A stretch of 18,517 nucleotides of DNA, from NCBI GenBank assembly GCA_900765525.1, contig CAAFRY010000059.1:1-18517 (forward strand), in the 5' to 3' direction. Positions 1-8,136 of the stretch are shown here, one piece after another. The notes beneath the pieces were generated by a model. It searched no databases, was not told where the DNA came from, and worked only from the letters and a program-made list of their open reading frames with translations. How positions within the stretch are numbered: position 1 is the first letter of the stretch; every line of letters starts with the position of its first letter. The DNA is from an uncultured Blautia sp. (GTDB taxonomy: Bacteria; Bacillota; Clostridia; Lachnospirales; Lachnospiraceae). Both the position numbers and the translations under genes were made by a program.

Positions 1-30
1 GTATAGAAGGAAAAGTAAAAAATTAGGGGC

Positions 31-59
31 TTGCTTTAAAAAGGGAAATTCAGTATGAT
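31..59 (+). promoter_or_regulatory. candidate sigma-A promoter of hflX
   Basis: TTGCTT at 31-36 (3 of 6 consensus bases) lies 17 bp before TATGAT at 54-59 (5 of 6), which would start transcription about 30 nt before the hflX start codon. The -10 lies inside a perfect 9-bp inverted repeat (46-54 with 67-75, 12-nt loop). The weak -35 makes this a moderate call. Confidence 0.42.
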
Positions 60-97
60 GAAGAAAACTGAATTTTAAGAGGAAACAGGAGATTTAT

Positions 98-1339
98 ATG
101 GAATTATACGAATTAAAGGAGGAGACAGAACGGCTTTTGCTGGTGGGCGTTTCTGCCGGGGGAGATGAGGAGGTATACCAATCCCTGGAGGAGCTGGGAG
201 AGTTGGTAAAGACGGCCGGAGCCCAGACTGTAGGGATGCTTGTCCAGAACCGTGAGGGAATCCATCCCGGTTATTATGTGGGTACCGGAAAGCTGGAGGA
301 AATCCGGATGGCCATAAGGGCCTACGATGCTACAGGTATTGTCTGTGACGATGAATTATCCCCCTCCCAGATGAATAATCTGGAGCGGGAGCTGGAGTGC
401 AAGGTCATGGACAGGACTGTGGTGATTTTGGATATTTTTGCCTCCAGAGCAAAGACCAGCGAAGGTAAGATTCAGGTGGAGCTGGCTCAGCTTCGGTACC
501 GTGCAGCCCGGCTTACGGGAATGGGAACCTCCCTTTCCAGGCTGGGAGGAGGAATCGGCACCAGAGGTCCGGGAGAAAAAAAGCTGGAGGTAGACAGAAG
601 ACGGATAAAGGAAAGGATTTCCCAGCTGAAAAGAGAATTAGAACAGGTAAAACGCCACAGAGAGCTGTTAAGAGAAGGCAGGAAGAAGGATTACATTATG
701 ACGGCTGCTATTGTAGGCTACACAAATGCCGGAAAATCCACTCTTTTAAATATCCTTACAAATGCAGGCGTGCTGCAGGAGGACAAGCTTTTTGCCACTC
801 TGGACCCTACCACCAGACTGCTGGAGCTGCCTGACGGGCAAAGGATGTATCTTACAGATACTGTAGGCTTTATCCGCAAGCTTCCTCATCATTTGATAGA
901 AGCCTTTAAAAGTACCCTTGAGGAGGCTAAATATGCAGATATTATCCTTCATGTAGTGGATTCATCCAACCCACAAAGAGAGCAGCAGATGCATGTGGTG
1001 TATGAAACGCTGAAGGAATTAGGCGTGGAAAATAAAAGGTTTGTAACTCTGTTCAACAAGCAGGATAAAGCGGAAGGAGAGGAGATTCTCCGGGATTTCC
1101 AGGCGGATTATACCTTGAAGATTTCTGCGAAAACAGGACTGGGACTGGATGAATTCCAGAAGGTCATGGAGAGAATTCTTTCAGAAAATCAGATTTATGT
1201 GGAACGAATTTACGGCTATCAGGAGGCAGGAAAGATTCAATTCATACGGAAATACGGACAGCTTCTGGAAGAAGAATATACCCCGGAGGGAATCCAGATA
1301 AAGGCCCGGGTTCCCGGAAATATATACGGAAAAATTTAA
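98..1339 (+). CDS. hflX: GTPase HflX, ribosome-associated
   Basis: A 413-residue protein matching HflX in length and order of domains. The N-terminal HflX domain holds the GYYVGTGKLEEI and DDELSPSQMNNLE segments, then the linker with SLSRLGGGIGTRGPGEKKLE and a charged coiled-coil stretch at about residues 165-195. The Obg-like G domain follows: P-loop GYTNAGKS at 207-214, DTVGF (G3), NKQD (G4) and SAKTG (G5). HflX binds the 50S subunit and splits stalled or hibernating 70S ribosomes in a GTP-dependent way; that role is family knowledge. The start has AGGAGA at 87-92, 5 nt upstream. It is monocistronic as far as visible and converges on argG across a shared terminator. Confidence 0.96.
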   Translation: MELYELKEETERLLLVGVSAGGDEEVYQSLEELGELVKTAGAQTVGMLVQNREGIHPGYYVGTGKLEEIRMAIRAYDATGIVCDDELSPSQMNNLERELECKVMDRTVVILDIFASRAKTSEGKIQVELAQLRYRAARLTGMGTSLSRLGGGIGTRGPGEKKLEVDRRRIKERISQLKRELEQVKRHRELLREGRKKDYIMTAAIVGYTNAGKSTLLNILTNAGVLQEDKLFATLDPTTRLLELPDGQRMYLTDTVGFIRKLPHHLIEAFKSTLEEAKYADIILHVVDSSNPQREQQMHVVYETLKELGVENKRFVTLFNKQDKAEGEEILRDFQADYTLKISAKTGLGLDEFQKVMERILSENQIYVERIYGYQEAGKIQFIRKYGQLLEEEYTPEGIQIKARVPGNIYGKI

Positions 1340-1351
1340 ACCTGAGTAAAG

Positions 1352-1387
1352 AAAACCCGATGAGGGGTGCGAATCTCATCGGGTTTT
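1352..1387. terminator. bidirectional terminator between hflX and argG
   Basis: A perfect 13-bp stem (1352-1364 with 1375-1387) with a 10-nt loop. The 3' arm ends in TTTT on the plus strand, and the minus-strand arm ends in TTTTC then TTT. It lies between two convergent genes and can stop both. Confidence 0.92.
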
Positions 1388-1417
1388 ACTTATATCAAAA
1401 TTTAGAGCTTGGCTTTT

Positions 1418-2647
1418 TTATTTCTGGTTTTTCTCAACCTCATACATTTTCATAGCACGAACCTTTAAAGGAAGACCAAACAGCGTGATAAATCCGTCTG
1501 CGTCATGGTGGTCGTACAAGTCACCGGTTGTGAAGGAAGCCAGGGATTCATTGTACAGGCTGTATGGAGATGTAGTGCCTGCTTTGATGATATTTCCTTT
1601 GTATAATTTCAGTTTCACTTCTCCGGTTACATATTTCTGAGTGGATTCTACGAAAGCCTGGATAGCCTCACGAAGAGGTGTAAACCATTTTCCTTCGTAT
1701 ACCACCTGGGCAAACTGGCTGCCCAGCTTTTTCTTTGTTTCCATGGTGTCACGGTCTAAAATCAGCTCCTCCAACTGGTCGTGAGCCTCCATCAGAATGG
1801 TTCCTCCCGGAGTTTCATATACGCCTCTGGATTTCATTCCAACTACACGGTTTTCTACAATATCAATGATACCGATACCGTTTTCCCCGCCTAATTTATT
1901 TAACTCTGCGATGATTTCAGATACCTTCATTTCCTTGCCGTTTAAGGTTTTGGGAACACCGGCCTCAAAGGTCATGGTGATTTCTGTTACTTTGTCAGGA
2001 GCCTTCTGAGGGGTTACGCCCAGCACCAGCAGGTCGTCATAATTAGGTTCCTGAGCCGGGTCTTCCAACTCCAGACCTTCATGGCTGATATGCCACAGGT
2101 TCCGGTCACGGCTGTAGCTGTGGCTGGCGTCAAAAGGAAGGTCAATGCCGTGTGCCTTGCAGTATGCGATTTCGTCTTCACGGGACTGCATGGTCCACAC
2201 ATCGGTCATACGCCATGGTGCGATAATCTTTAAATCCGGAGCCAATGCCTTGATGCCCAGCTCAAAACGAATCTGGTCATTTCCTTTACCGGTAGCGCCG
2301 TGGCAGATGGCGGAGGCTCCTTCTTTTCTGGCAATTTCCACTAATTTTTTTGCGATTCCCGGACGGGCCATAGAGGTTCCCAGCAGGTATTTATGCTCGT
2401 AAACAGCTCCTGCCTGTACACAGGGCATGATATATTCGTCGCAGAATTCATCGATAATGTTTTCGATATACAGCTTGGAAGCTCCGGAAAGACGGGCTCT
2501 TTCATCTAAGCCTTCCAGCTCTGCGCCCTGACCGCAGTCGATACAGCAGCAGATAACTTCATAATCAAAATTTTCCTTTAACCAGGGAATCAGGGCGGTA
2601 GTGTCCAAACCGCCGGAATATGCTAAAATAACTTTTTCTTTCATCAT
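1418..2647 (-). CDS. argG: argininosuccinate synthase
   Basis: A 409-residue ArgG that joins citrulline and aspartate using ATP to give argininosuccinate, the penultimate step of arginine synthesis in the cytosol. The ATP-binding PP-motif AYSGGLDTT is at residues 9-17. Further family signatures are CHGATGKGNDQIRFE and SYSRDRNLWHISHEGLELED, and the length is normal (about 400). The reading frame extends to an ATG at 2659, but the Shine-Dalgarno GAGGA (2657 down to 2653) overlaps that codon. It is 5 nt from the ATG at 2647, so I chose 2647; the adjacent ATG at 2644 is also possible. The gene is divergent from argCJBD and has its own promoter with an ArgR-like palindrome, so arginine repression is expected. 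argH is not adjacent. Confidence 0.96.
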   Translation of the reverse strand: MMKEKVILAYSGGLDTTALIPWLKENFDYEVICCCIDCGQGAELEGLDERARLSGASKLYIENIIDEFCDEYIMPCVQAGAVYEHKYLLGTSMARPGIAKKLVEIARKEGASAICHGATGKGNDQIRFELGIKALAPDLKIIAPWRMTDVWTMQSREDEIAYCKAHGIDLPFDASHSYSRDRNLWHISHEGLELEDPAQEPNYDDLLVLGVTPQKAPDKVTEITMTFEAGVPKTLNGKEMKVSEIIAELNKLGGENGIGIIDIVENRVVGMKSRGVYETPGGTILMEAHDQLEELILDRDTMETKKKLGSQFAQVVYEGKWFTPLREAIQAFVESTQKYVTGEVKLKLYKGNIIKAGTTSPYSLYNESLASFTTGDLYDHHDADGFITLFGLPLKVRAMKMYEVEKNQK

Positions 2648-2652
2648 AGAAA

Positions 2653-2657
2653 TCCTC
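2653..2657 (-). promoter_or_regulatory. argG ribosome binding site (decides the start)
   Basis: GAGGA on the minus strand, 5 nt before the tandem ATG-ATG at 2647/2644. It overlaps the upstream in-frame ATG at 2659, which makes that longer start unlikely. Confidence 0.75.
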
Positions 2658-2679
2658 ATTTCTTTCTTTTGCTATTGGT

Positions 2680-2708
2680 ACTATACAACATTTATTATAA
2701 TTATGCAA
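2680..2708 (-). promoter_or_regulatory. argG promoter
   Basis: On the minus strand, TTGCAT (2708-2703) is followed by 17 bp and TATAGT (2685-2680). Transcription would begin near 2673, giving a leader of about 26 nt. The spacer and the end of the -35 are covered by an AT-rich palindrome resembling an ARG box (2694-2707). Confidence 0.65.
2694..2707. promoter_or_regulatory. weak ArgR-like operator in the argG promoter
   Basis: On the minus strand this reads TGCATAATTATAAT, matching 10 of 14 positions of the ARG-box core TGAATWWWWATTCA. It shares ten of 14 positions with the better box in the argC promoter. It lies between the -35 and -10, where a repressor would block polymerase. Weak on its own, it is supported by the matching site on the argC side. 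Confidence 0.4.
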
Positions 2709-2837
2709 TAGTAAAATGAAAAAAATTAAAAATAATCATTAACGTAAAAATTTTGCCAATAAAGATTTCCTATTATAAATATGGTTTTAGATTGAGAAAT
2801 GAACCATGGAGAAAAAGGAAAAAAGATAAAATAATCC

Positions 2838-2866
2838 TTGCATATAGAAAAGGTTGGATGTATAAT
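2838..2866 (+). promoter_or_regulatory. argC operon promoter
   Basis: TTGCAT (2838-2843), a 17-bp spacer and a perfect TATAAT (2861-2866). The predicted start is near 2873, about 205 nt before the argC start codon. The -10 lies inside the ArgR-like palindrome at 2859-2872. Confidence 0.75.
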
Positions 2867-2872
2867 TATTCA
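2859..2872. promoter_or_regulatory. ArgR operator (ARG box) over the argC -10
   Basis: TGTATAATTATTCA matches 13 of 14 positions of the ARG-box core TGAATWWWWATTCA known from ArgR/AhrC regulons. It overlaps the -10 of the argC promoter, consistent with repression by arginine-bound ArgR. A degenerate second site (about 2879-2893, left half GAAT, right half ATGCA, spacing off by one) follows. argR itself is not in the window. Confidence 0.65.
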
Positions 2873-2964
2873 AAAATTGGAATAAAATATGCATAGATGT
2901 GTTTAGAGAAACAGACATTAACATGCAGGAAAGATAAGACTTGCAGGAGAGAGTGGGCAGGAGT

Positions 2965-3021
2965 ATGATGGACAGAGAAGGCGGCCGGAGGTACTGCCCC
3001 AGAGAGGATAGGAACCTGTAG
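2965..3021 (+). CDS. possible Arg-rich leader peptide upstream of argC
   Basis: A short frame reading MMDREGGRRYCPREDRNL then TAG, with 5 arginines in 18 residues including a tandem CGG-AGG pair at 2986-2991. AGGAG at 2959-2963 is 4 nt from the second ATG (2968), so translation from there is plausible. It ends 57 nt before argC, exactly where a hairpin arm begins. A second frame without a clear ribosome site, 2897-2968 (23 residues, 3 Arg with a tandem AGG-AGA), overlaps it by ATGA. A purine-rich leader yields Arg codons by chance, so coding is unproven. If real, it would sense charged tRNA-Arg by ribosome stalling. Confidence 0.25.
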   Translation: MMDREGGRRYCPREDRNL

Positions 3022-3066
3022 GCAGGAGCCGGGGCTGACTGCCCGGTGAAAATGAAAAGAACAAGT

Positions 3067-3071
3067 GAGGA
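3067..3071 (+). promoter_or_regulatory. argC ribosome binding site (decides the start)
   Basis: GAGGA lies 7 nt before the ATG at 3079. The in-frame upstream starts (GTG 3046, ATG 3052, ATG 3073) are respectively poorly preceded or too close to it. Confidence 0.7.
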
Positions 3072-3078
3072 AATGGAT

Positions 3079-4119
3079 ATGATTAAAGCGGGAATTATCG
3101 GAGCTACAGGTTATGCGGGAGGAGAGCTGGTGCGGCTTCTTCTGGGACATAAGAATGCAGAAATAAAATGGTACGGCTCCAGAAGCTATATTGACAAGAA
3201 ATACGCAGAAGTTTACCAGAACATGTTCGAGCTGGTGGAGGATACCTGTCTGGATGACAACATGGAGGAGTTAGCTAAGCAGGTGGATGTGATTTTCACT
3301 GCTACTCCTCAGGGGCTCTGTGCTTCTATGGTAAACGAAGACATATTATCTAAAGTAAAGATTATTGATTTGAGCGCTGATTTCCGTCTGAAGGATGTGA
3401 AGGTCTATGAGCAGTGGTATAAGCTTACGCACAAGGCTCCCCAGTTTCTTCCTGAGGCTGTTTACGGCCTTTGCGAGATTAACCGGGAGGAAGTAAAAAA
3501 GGCCCGTCTGGTGGCCAATCCAGGCTGTTATACTACCTGCAGTATTCTTACCTGCTATCCACTGGTAAAAGAAGGACTTATTAACCCTGACACCCTGATT
3601 ATTGATGCGAAATCCGGTACTTCAGGTGCCGGCCGGGGAGCGAAGGTGGATAATCTGTTCTGTGAAGTCAATGAAAATATGAAGGCTTACGGCGTTGCCA
3701 CTCACAGACATACTCCTGAGATAGAGGAGCAGCTGGGATATGCGGCAGGCAGACCATTGACGCTGAGCTTTACTCCACATCTGGTACCCATGAACCGGGG
3801 AATTCTGGCTACGGCTTACGCCACCCTTACAAAACAGGTTTCTTACCAGGAAGTGAAAGAGATTTACGATAAATACTATAAAGAGGAAAAATTTATCCGG
3901 GTGTTGGAAAAAGATATGTACCCCCAGACAAAATGGGTGGAAGGCAGCAATTATGTGGATATTAACTTTAAAATCGATACAAGAACCAACCGGATTATTA
4001 TGATGGGAGCTATAGACAACCTGGTAAAAGGCGCAGCAGGCCAGGCAGTACAGAACATGAATCTGATGTTCGGAGAGGACGAAGCAGAAGGCCTGAGACT
4101 GGTTCCCATGTTCCCGTAA
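3079..4119 (+). CDS. argC: N-acetyl-gamma-glutamyl-phosphate reductase
   Basis: A 346-residue ArgC that reduces N-acetylglutamyl-phosphate to the semialdehyde with NADPH, the third step of ornithine synthesis. The N-terminal NADP-binding motif GATGYAGGEL opens the protein. The catalytic cysteine is C150 in the block ANPGCYTT, and the catalytic histidine region THRHTPEIEEQ is at about 208-218. The length fits the type-1 family (about 345). The frame opens further upstream at GTG 3046, but 3079 has the best ribosome site and starts with the usual MIKAGIIGATG. It is the first gene of argCJBD, 108 nt before argJ, and is driven by the promoter at 2838-2866 with an overlapping ARG box. Confidence 0.96.
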   Translation: MIKAGIIGATGYAGGELVRLLLGHKNAEIKWYGSRSYIDKKYAEVYQNMFELVEDTCLDDNMEELAKQVDVIFTATPQGLCASMVNEDILSKVKIIDLSADFRLKDVKVYEQWYKLTHKAPQFLPEAVYGLCEINREEVKKARLVANPGCYTTCSILTCYPLVKEGLINPDTLIIDAKSGTSGAGRGAKVDNLFCEVNENMKAYGVATHRHTPEIEEQLGYAAGRPLTLSFTPHLVPMNRGILATAYATLTKQVSYQEVKEIYDKYYKEEKFIRVLEKDMYPQTKWVEGSNYVDINFKIDTRTNRIIMMGAIDNLVKGAAGQAVQNMNLMFGEDEAEGLRLVPMFP

Positions 4120-4227
4120 TGAGCTTTAATTGGGAGACAGAAAGCAATAGAGAGGGTTTAGAAAAGAACCTGAATGGAGAAAGATATTTGAAATCCGGAA
4201 GAATAGGATAAACAGAAAGGCGGACAG

Positions 4228-5454
4228 ATGATGAAAGTAATAGATGGCGGCGTGACGGCTGCTCAGGGGTTTCTGGCAGCAGGAATGGCAGCAGGAATCA
4301 AAAAAGGAAATACCAAGGACATGGCTATGATTTACAGTGAGAAGCCCTGCGTTTGTGCGGGAACCTTTACGACCAATGTGGTGAAAGCAGCTCCTGTAAA
4401 ATGGGACCAGAAGGTGGTAAAAGAGTCTCCTTGGGCTCAGGCTGTTGTGTGCAACAGCGGCATTGCAAATGCATGCACCGGACAGGAAGGATATGGCTAC
4501 TGTGAAAAAACAGCCAGGGCAGCAGGGGAAGCATTGGGAATCCCTACGGAAAGCATATTGGTAGCCTCTACAGGCGTTATCGGAATGCAGCTTCCCATAG
4601 ATACATTGGAAGCCGGGGTAAAGAAGCTGACCCCTCTGCTTTCTTCTGGAAGAGAAGCTGCCGTTTTGGCGGCAGAGTCTATCATGACTACAGATACCGT
4701 AAAAAAGGAGGCGGCAGTGGAGCTGGAGCTGTCAGGCAAGAAAGTTACCATTGGCGGCATGTGTAAAGGCTCTGGTATGATTCATCCCAATATGTGCACC
4801 ATGTTGTCCTTTATTACTACGGATGCGGATATTGATAAGGAGCTTTTGGCCCAGGCCCTAAGGGAGAGCGTGGAGGATTCCTATAACATGATTTCTGTGG
4901 ACGGAGATACCTCTACCAATGATACGGTACTGGTAATGGCCAACAAAATGGCGGGAAATCCTGCTATCACAGAAAAGAATCAGGATTACCAGGCGTTCAA
5001 AGAGGCCCTTCATTATGTGAACACCAGCCTGGCTAAGCAGATTGCAGGAGACGGCGAGGGTGCCACAGCTCTTTTTGAGGTTACGGTAACAGGAGCTGCC
5101 AGCAAGAAGGAGGCAGCCATTTTGGCTAAGTCGGTGATTACTTCCAACCTGACAAAGGCGGCTATTTTCGGCCATGACGCCAATTGGGGCAGAATCCTGT
5201 GCGCCATGGGATATTCCGGGGTTTCCTTTGACCCGGAAAAGGTGGATTTAAGCTTTAAGAGCCAGGCAGGAGAAATTGCTATCATGAAAGGCGGGGTTGG
5301 AGTGGATTTCTCTGAAGAAGAGGCGACCAAAATTCTCTCTGAGAAAAAGGTAACGGTTCTGGCTGATATAAAGGCAGGAGAAGAAAGCGCCACGGCCTGG
5401 GGCTGTGATTTGACCTATGATTATGTAAAAATAAATGCAGATTACCGGTCCTGA
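4228..5454 (+). CDS. argJ: bifunctional ornithine acetyltransferase / N-acetylglutamate synthase
   Basis: A 408-residue ArgJ. It moves the acetyl group from N-acetylornithine to glutamate, yielding ornithine and regenerating N-acetylglutamate, and many family members also use acetyl-CoA. The precursor cuts itself into alpha and beta chains before a threonine. Here the site is [16 protein letters not shown], with the nucleophile T191 preceded by Cys190, where many homologues have Ala. The C-terminal part has [25 protein letters not shown], the usual substrate-pocket block. AAAGG at 4216-4220 is 7 nt before the first of two adjacent ATGs. The 108-nt gap after argC shows no terminator. The presence of argJ means the pathway is cyclic and argE is unnecessary. 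Confidence 0.96.
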   Translation: MMKVIDGGVTAAQGFLAAGMAAGIKKGNTKDMAMIYSEKPCVCAGTFTTNVVKAAPVKWDQKVVKESPWAQAVVCNSGIANACTGQEGYGYCEKTARAAGEALGIPTESILVASTGVIGMQLPIDTLEAGVKKLTPLLSSGREAAVLAAESIMTTDTVKKEAAVELELSGKKVTIGGMCKGSGMIHPNMCTMLSFITTDADIDKELLAQALRESVEDSYNMISVDGDTSTNDTVLVMANKMAGNPAITEKNQDYQAFKEALHYVNTSLAKQIAGDGEGATALFEVTVTGAASKKEAAILAKSVITSNLTKAAIFGHDANWGRILCAMGYSGVSFDPEKVDLSFKSQAGEIAIMKGGVGVDFSEEEATKILSEKKVTVLADIKAGEESATAWGCDLTYDYVKINADYRS

Positions 5455-5498
5455 CGGATTGGGGTTTTGAAAGTGATAACAGGGAAGGAGCAGAGAAA

Positions 5499-6392
5499 AT
5501 GGTAAAGCAGAAATACCTGGATAAAGCAGAGGTACTTATTGAGGCGCTGCCTTATATCCAGCGGTTTAACCGGAAAGTTATTGTGGTAAAATACGGCGGA
5601 AGCGCCATGGTAGATGAGCAGCTGAAAAAGAATGTGATTCAGGATGTGGTACTTTTAAAGCTGGTTGGGTTTAAGCCCATTATTGTTCATGGGGGCGGAA
5701 AGGAAATCAGCAAATGGGTCAGCAAAGTGGGAAAGGAGCCTAAATTTATTAACGGCCTTCGGGTTACGGATGAGGAAACCATGGAGCTGGCGGAGATGGT
5801 TCTGGGAAAGGTAAACAAAGAGCTGGTATCCCTGGTAGAATCTCTGGGAGTGAGAGCCGTAGGCGTCAGCGGCAAGGACGGAGGACTTCTGAAGGTGGAA
5901 AAGAAATATTCTGATGGTCAGGATATTGGCTTTGTAGGCAACATCACAGATGTGAATCCGAAAGTTTTAGCTGACCTGCTGGAAAAGGATTTTCTTCCCA
6001 TTGTGTGTCCTGTGGGCATGGACGAAAATTTCCAGACCTATAATATTAACGCAGACGATGCAGCCTGTGCTATTGCCAAGGCAATGCATGCAGAAAAGCT
6101 GGCCTTCCTGACGGATATTGAAGGGGTATACCGGGACCCTAAAGACCCAGACAGCCTGATTTCCAAGCTTTTTGTAAAGGATGTGAAGGAGCTGATGGGC
6201 AGCGGAAACGTGGGAGGCGGCATGATTCCCAAGCTGCAAAACTGCGTGGATGCCATTGAGGAAGGCGTTTCCAGAGTACATATTCTGGATGGCAGGATTA
6301 AACACTGCCTGCTTCTGGAAATCTTTACAGATAAGGGTATCGGAACAGCTATTTTAAGAAAGGAAGGAATGCAGCATTATGATGTGCAGTAA
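5499..6392 (+). CDS. argB: acetylglutamate kinase
   Basis: A 297-residue amino-acid kinase that phosphorylates N-acetylglutamate with ATP, the second and usually controlling step. Visible motifs are KYGGSAM at 31-37 (ATP site lysine), HGGGKEIS at 64-71 (acetylglutamate site), and near the C-terminus GGMIPKLQN and [13 protein letters not shown]. The about 25-residue N-terminal helix before KYGGSAM (starting [18 protein letters not shown]) is the feature that marks arginine-inhibited kinases in structural work on the family, so feedback inhibition by arginine is likely (inference). AAGGAG at 5485-5490 lies 8 nt before ATG. The gene is 44 nt after argJ and overlaps argD by 14 bp, so translational coupling is likely. 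Confidence 0.97.
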   Translation: MVKQKYLDKAEVLIEALPYIQRFNRKVIVVKYGGSAMVDEQLKKNVIQDVVLLKLVGFKPIIVHGGGKEISKWVSKVGKEPKFINGLRVTDEETMELAEMVLGKVNKELVSLVESLGVRAVGVSGKDGGLLKVEKKYSDGQDIGFVGNITDVNPKVLADLLEKDFLPIVCPVGMDENFQTYNINADDAACAIAKAMHAEKLAFLTDIEGVYRDPKDPDSLISKLFVKDVKELMGSGNVGGGMIPKLQNCVDAIEEGVSRVHILDGRIKHCLLLEIFTDKGIGTAILRKEGMQHYDVQ

Positions 6393-7575
6393 GGAATATA
6401 TAGAGCAGACGGAGCAATCAGTGCTTCATACCTATAACCGCTTTCCTCTGGTTTTGGAGCGGGGGGAAGGAACCCATTTATATGATGTGGAGGGAAAGGA
6501 ATATCTGGATTTCGGAGCCGGTATTGCTGTATTCGCTTTAGGTTATAAAAACGAAGCTTATAACCAGGCGTTGAAGGAACAGATTGATAAGCTTATCCAT
6601 ACTTCTAATCTCTTTTATAATGTTCCTCTGGCCTATGCATCCCAGAAGCTTTGCAAGGCCTCAGGTCTGGATAAGGTGTTCTTTACCAACAGTGGCACCG
6701 AGGCTATTGAGGGAGCCATAAAAGCGGCCAGAAAGTATGCCTGGCTAAAGGATAAATCAACGGACCACGAAATCATTGCCATGAAAAACTCCTTCCACGG
6801 AAGAAGTCTGGGGGCCCTGTCTGTTACGGGAAATACCCATTACCAGGAGCCTTTTAAACCTTTGATTGGAGGTATCCGTTTTGCTGATTTCAATGATTTG
6901 GAAAGCGTAAAAAGCCAGGTGACAGAAAAAACCTGCGCCATTATTTTAGAAACCGTGCAGGGAGAAGGGGGGATTTATCCTGCTGACCCGGAGTTCTTAA
7001 AGGGTGTGAGGAAGCTTTGCGATGAGCAGGATATTCTGCTGATTTTAGATGAAATCCAATGTGGAATGGGACGTACAGGAACCATGTTTGCTTACCAGGA
7101 TTACGGAGTAATGCCTGACATAATGACCAGTGCCAAGGCCCTTGGCTGTGGTGTTCCGGTAGGGGCTTTTGTGTTAAATGAAAAGGCAGCGCAAGGTTCT
7201 CTGGTTCCCGGTGACCATGGAACTACATACGGAGGAAATCCTTTTGCCTGCGCAGCAGTGTGCAAGGTGTTTTCCCTGTTTGAAGAGGAGAAAATCCTGG
7301 AACATGTAAGAGAGATAACCCCATATCTGGAGGATAAACTGGACAGTCTTGTAGAAAAGTACGACTTTTTAGCGGCCCGCCGTGGAAAAGGTCTGATGCA
7401 GGGCCTGGTAGTAGAGGGAAGACCTGTAGGAGAAATTATCAACAAAGCCCTGGAAGAAGGTCTGATTATCATTTCCGCAGGAACTAATGTGCTACGTTTC
7501 GTGCCTCCTCTTATTATCACAAAAGAGGATGTAGATGAGATGGTTGAAAAATTAGAACGGGCTTTTTCCGTATAA
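6379..7575 (+). CDS. argD: acetylornithine aminotransferase
   Basis: A 398-residue class-III PLP aminotransferase that converts N-acetylglutamate semialdehyde to N-acetylornithine with glutamate as amino donor. Typical features are [30 protein letters not shown], the cofactor aspartate in [12 protein letters not shown], and the Schiff-base lysine K253 in [15 protein letters not shown]. Context in argCJBD separates it from related ornithine or GABA aminotransferases. It starts at the ATG-ATG pair 6379/6382, inside the end of argB, with AGGAAGGA at 6361-6368. No terminator follows; the next gene starts 121 nt later. Confidence 0.95.
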   Translation: MMCSKEYIEQTEQSVLHTYNRFPLVLERGEGTHLYDVEGKEYLDFGAGIAVFALGYKNEAYNQALKEQIDKLIHTSNLFYNVPLAYASQKLCKASGLDKVFFTNSGTEAIEGAIKAARKYAWLKDKSTDHEIIAMKNSFHGRSLGALSVTGNTHYQEPFKPLIGGIRFADFNDLESVKSQVTEKTCAIILETVQGEGGIYPADPEFLKGVRKLCDEQDILLILDEIQCGMGRTGTMFAYQDYGVMPDIMTSAKALGCGVPVGAFVLNEKAAQGSLVPGDHGTTYGGNPFACAAVCKVFSLFEEEKILEHVREITPYLEDKLDSLVEKYDFLAARRGKGLMQGLVVEGRPVGEIINKALEEGLIIISAGTNVLRFVPPLIITKEDVDEMVEKLERAFSV

Positions 7576-7696
7576 ACATGCCTGTTTGCCGGCTGAATTT
7601 CTTCCGGCCCTATGCATAAAAAAACTTGTTTCAGGGGATGCTATTTTCCAGAGAACAGAGGCGGCAGCCTTATGTCAAACGGGAGGTAGGAAAGCC

Positions 7697-8128
7697 ATGT
7701 GGGGAATTTTAACGGCATTGGTATCCGGCATACTGATGAGTGTGCAGGGAGTTTTTAATACGGAAGTAACCAAGCAGACCAGCCTGTGGGTATCCACGGG
7801 CTGGGTGCAGTTTTCCGCTCTTTTGGTATGTGTGGCGGCCTGGTTTTTTACTGGCAGAGACAGAATCGGGGAACTGGCCCAGGTAGACCACAAATACCTG
7901 CTTTTAGGGGGAGTCATCGGAGCCTTTATCACGGTGACGGTAATCCGCAGTATGTCGGCCCTGGGACCGGCCAGAGCGGCTATGCTGATTGTTGTGGCCC
8001 AATTAGCTGCTGCCTATATCATCGAGCTGCTGGGTATGTTCGGAGTAGAAAAGGCAGCTTTTGAGTGGAGAAAGCTAATTGGAATGGCCGTGGCCATTGC
8101 AGGCATTATCCTGTTTAAATGGGAATAA
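7697..8128 (+). CDS. small membrane protein of the YdcZ/DUF606 group (DMT-like transporter)
   Basis: A 143-residue very hydrophobic protein with four to five predicted membrane helices: about 3-22, 34-52, 68-87, 92-115 and 125-141. The pattern MWGILTALVSGILMSVQGVFN at the start, the central LLGGVIGAFITVTVI and the closing LIGMAVAIAGIILF match the DUF606/YdcZ family of half-size drug/metabolite transporter superfamily proteins, which are thought to pair. The substrate is unknown. The frame opens at 7586, but the ATG at 7697 has GAGGT (7683-7687, 9 nt upstream) and begins the first membrane helix; the 37 residues before it are not family-like. It is on the same strand as argD, with no terminator between and one after it, so it is probably the last gene of the arg operon. 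Confidence 0.82.
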   Translation: MWGILTALVSGILMSVQGVFNTEVTKQTSLWVSTGWVQFSALLVCVAAWFFTGRDRIGELAQVDHKYLLLGGVIGAFITVTVIRSMSALGPARAAMLIVVAQLAAAYIIELLGMFGVEKAAFEWRKLIGMAVAIAGIILFKWE

Positions 8129-8136
8129 GGCAAACT

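Larger units (their letters stand above)
2648..3078. other. argG-argC divergent regulatory region
   Basis: 431 nt with no conventional gene. From left to right it holds the argG ribosome site, the argG promoter with a palindrome (2680-2708), about 130 nt of very AT-rich DNA without a convincing signal, and the argC promoter with an ARG box (2838-2872). A long leader of about 205 nt follows, becoming GC- and purine-rich after about 2930. It contains a short Arg-rich frame (2965-3021) and GC-rich segments able to pair in alternative ways (2994-3000, 3021-3025, 3031-3035, 3039-3046). No T-box consensus was found. No U-run follows the hairpins, so a classical terminator is not evident. Confidence 0.7.

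Noticed and set aside
2873..3078. A T-box riboswitch controlling argC
   Set aside because: No AGGGTGGNACCGCG-like antiterminator sequence and no terminator with a U-run were found in the leader.
2866..3150. A 94-codon minus-strand frame across the argC leader and start
   Set aside because: No family-like sequence, no ribosome site, and it covers the argC promoter and the conserved N-terminus of argC.
5013..5393. A 126-codon minus-strand frame inside argJ
   Set aside because: Antisense shadow of a conserved enzyme; no ribosome site or promoter seen.
7588..7608. GCCGG...CCGGC hairpin after argD as a possible operon terminator
   Set aside because: Only 5 bp with an 11-nt loop and no T-run after it (an A-run follows), so argD transcription probably continues into the next gene.
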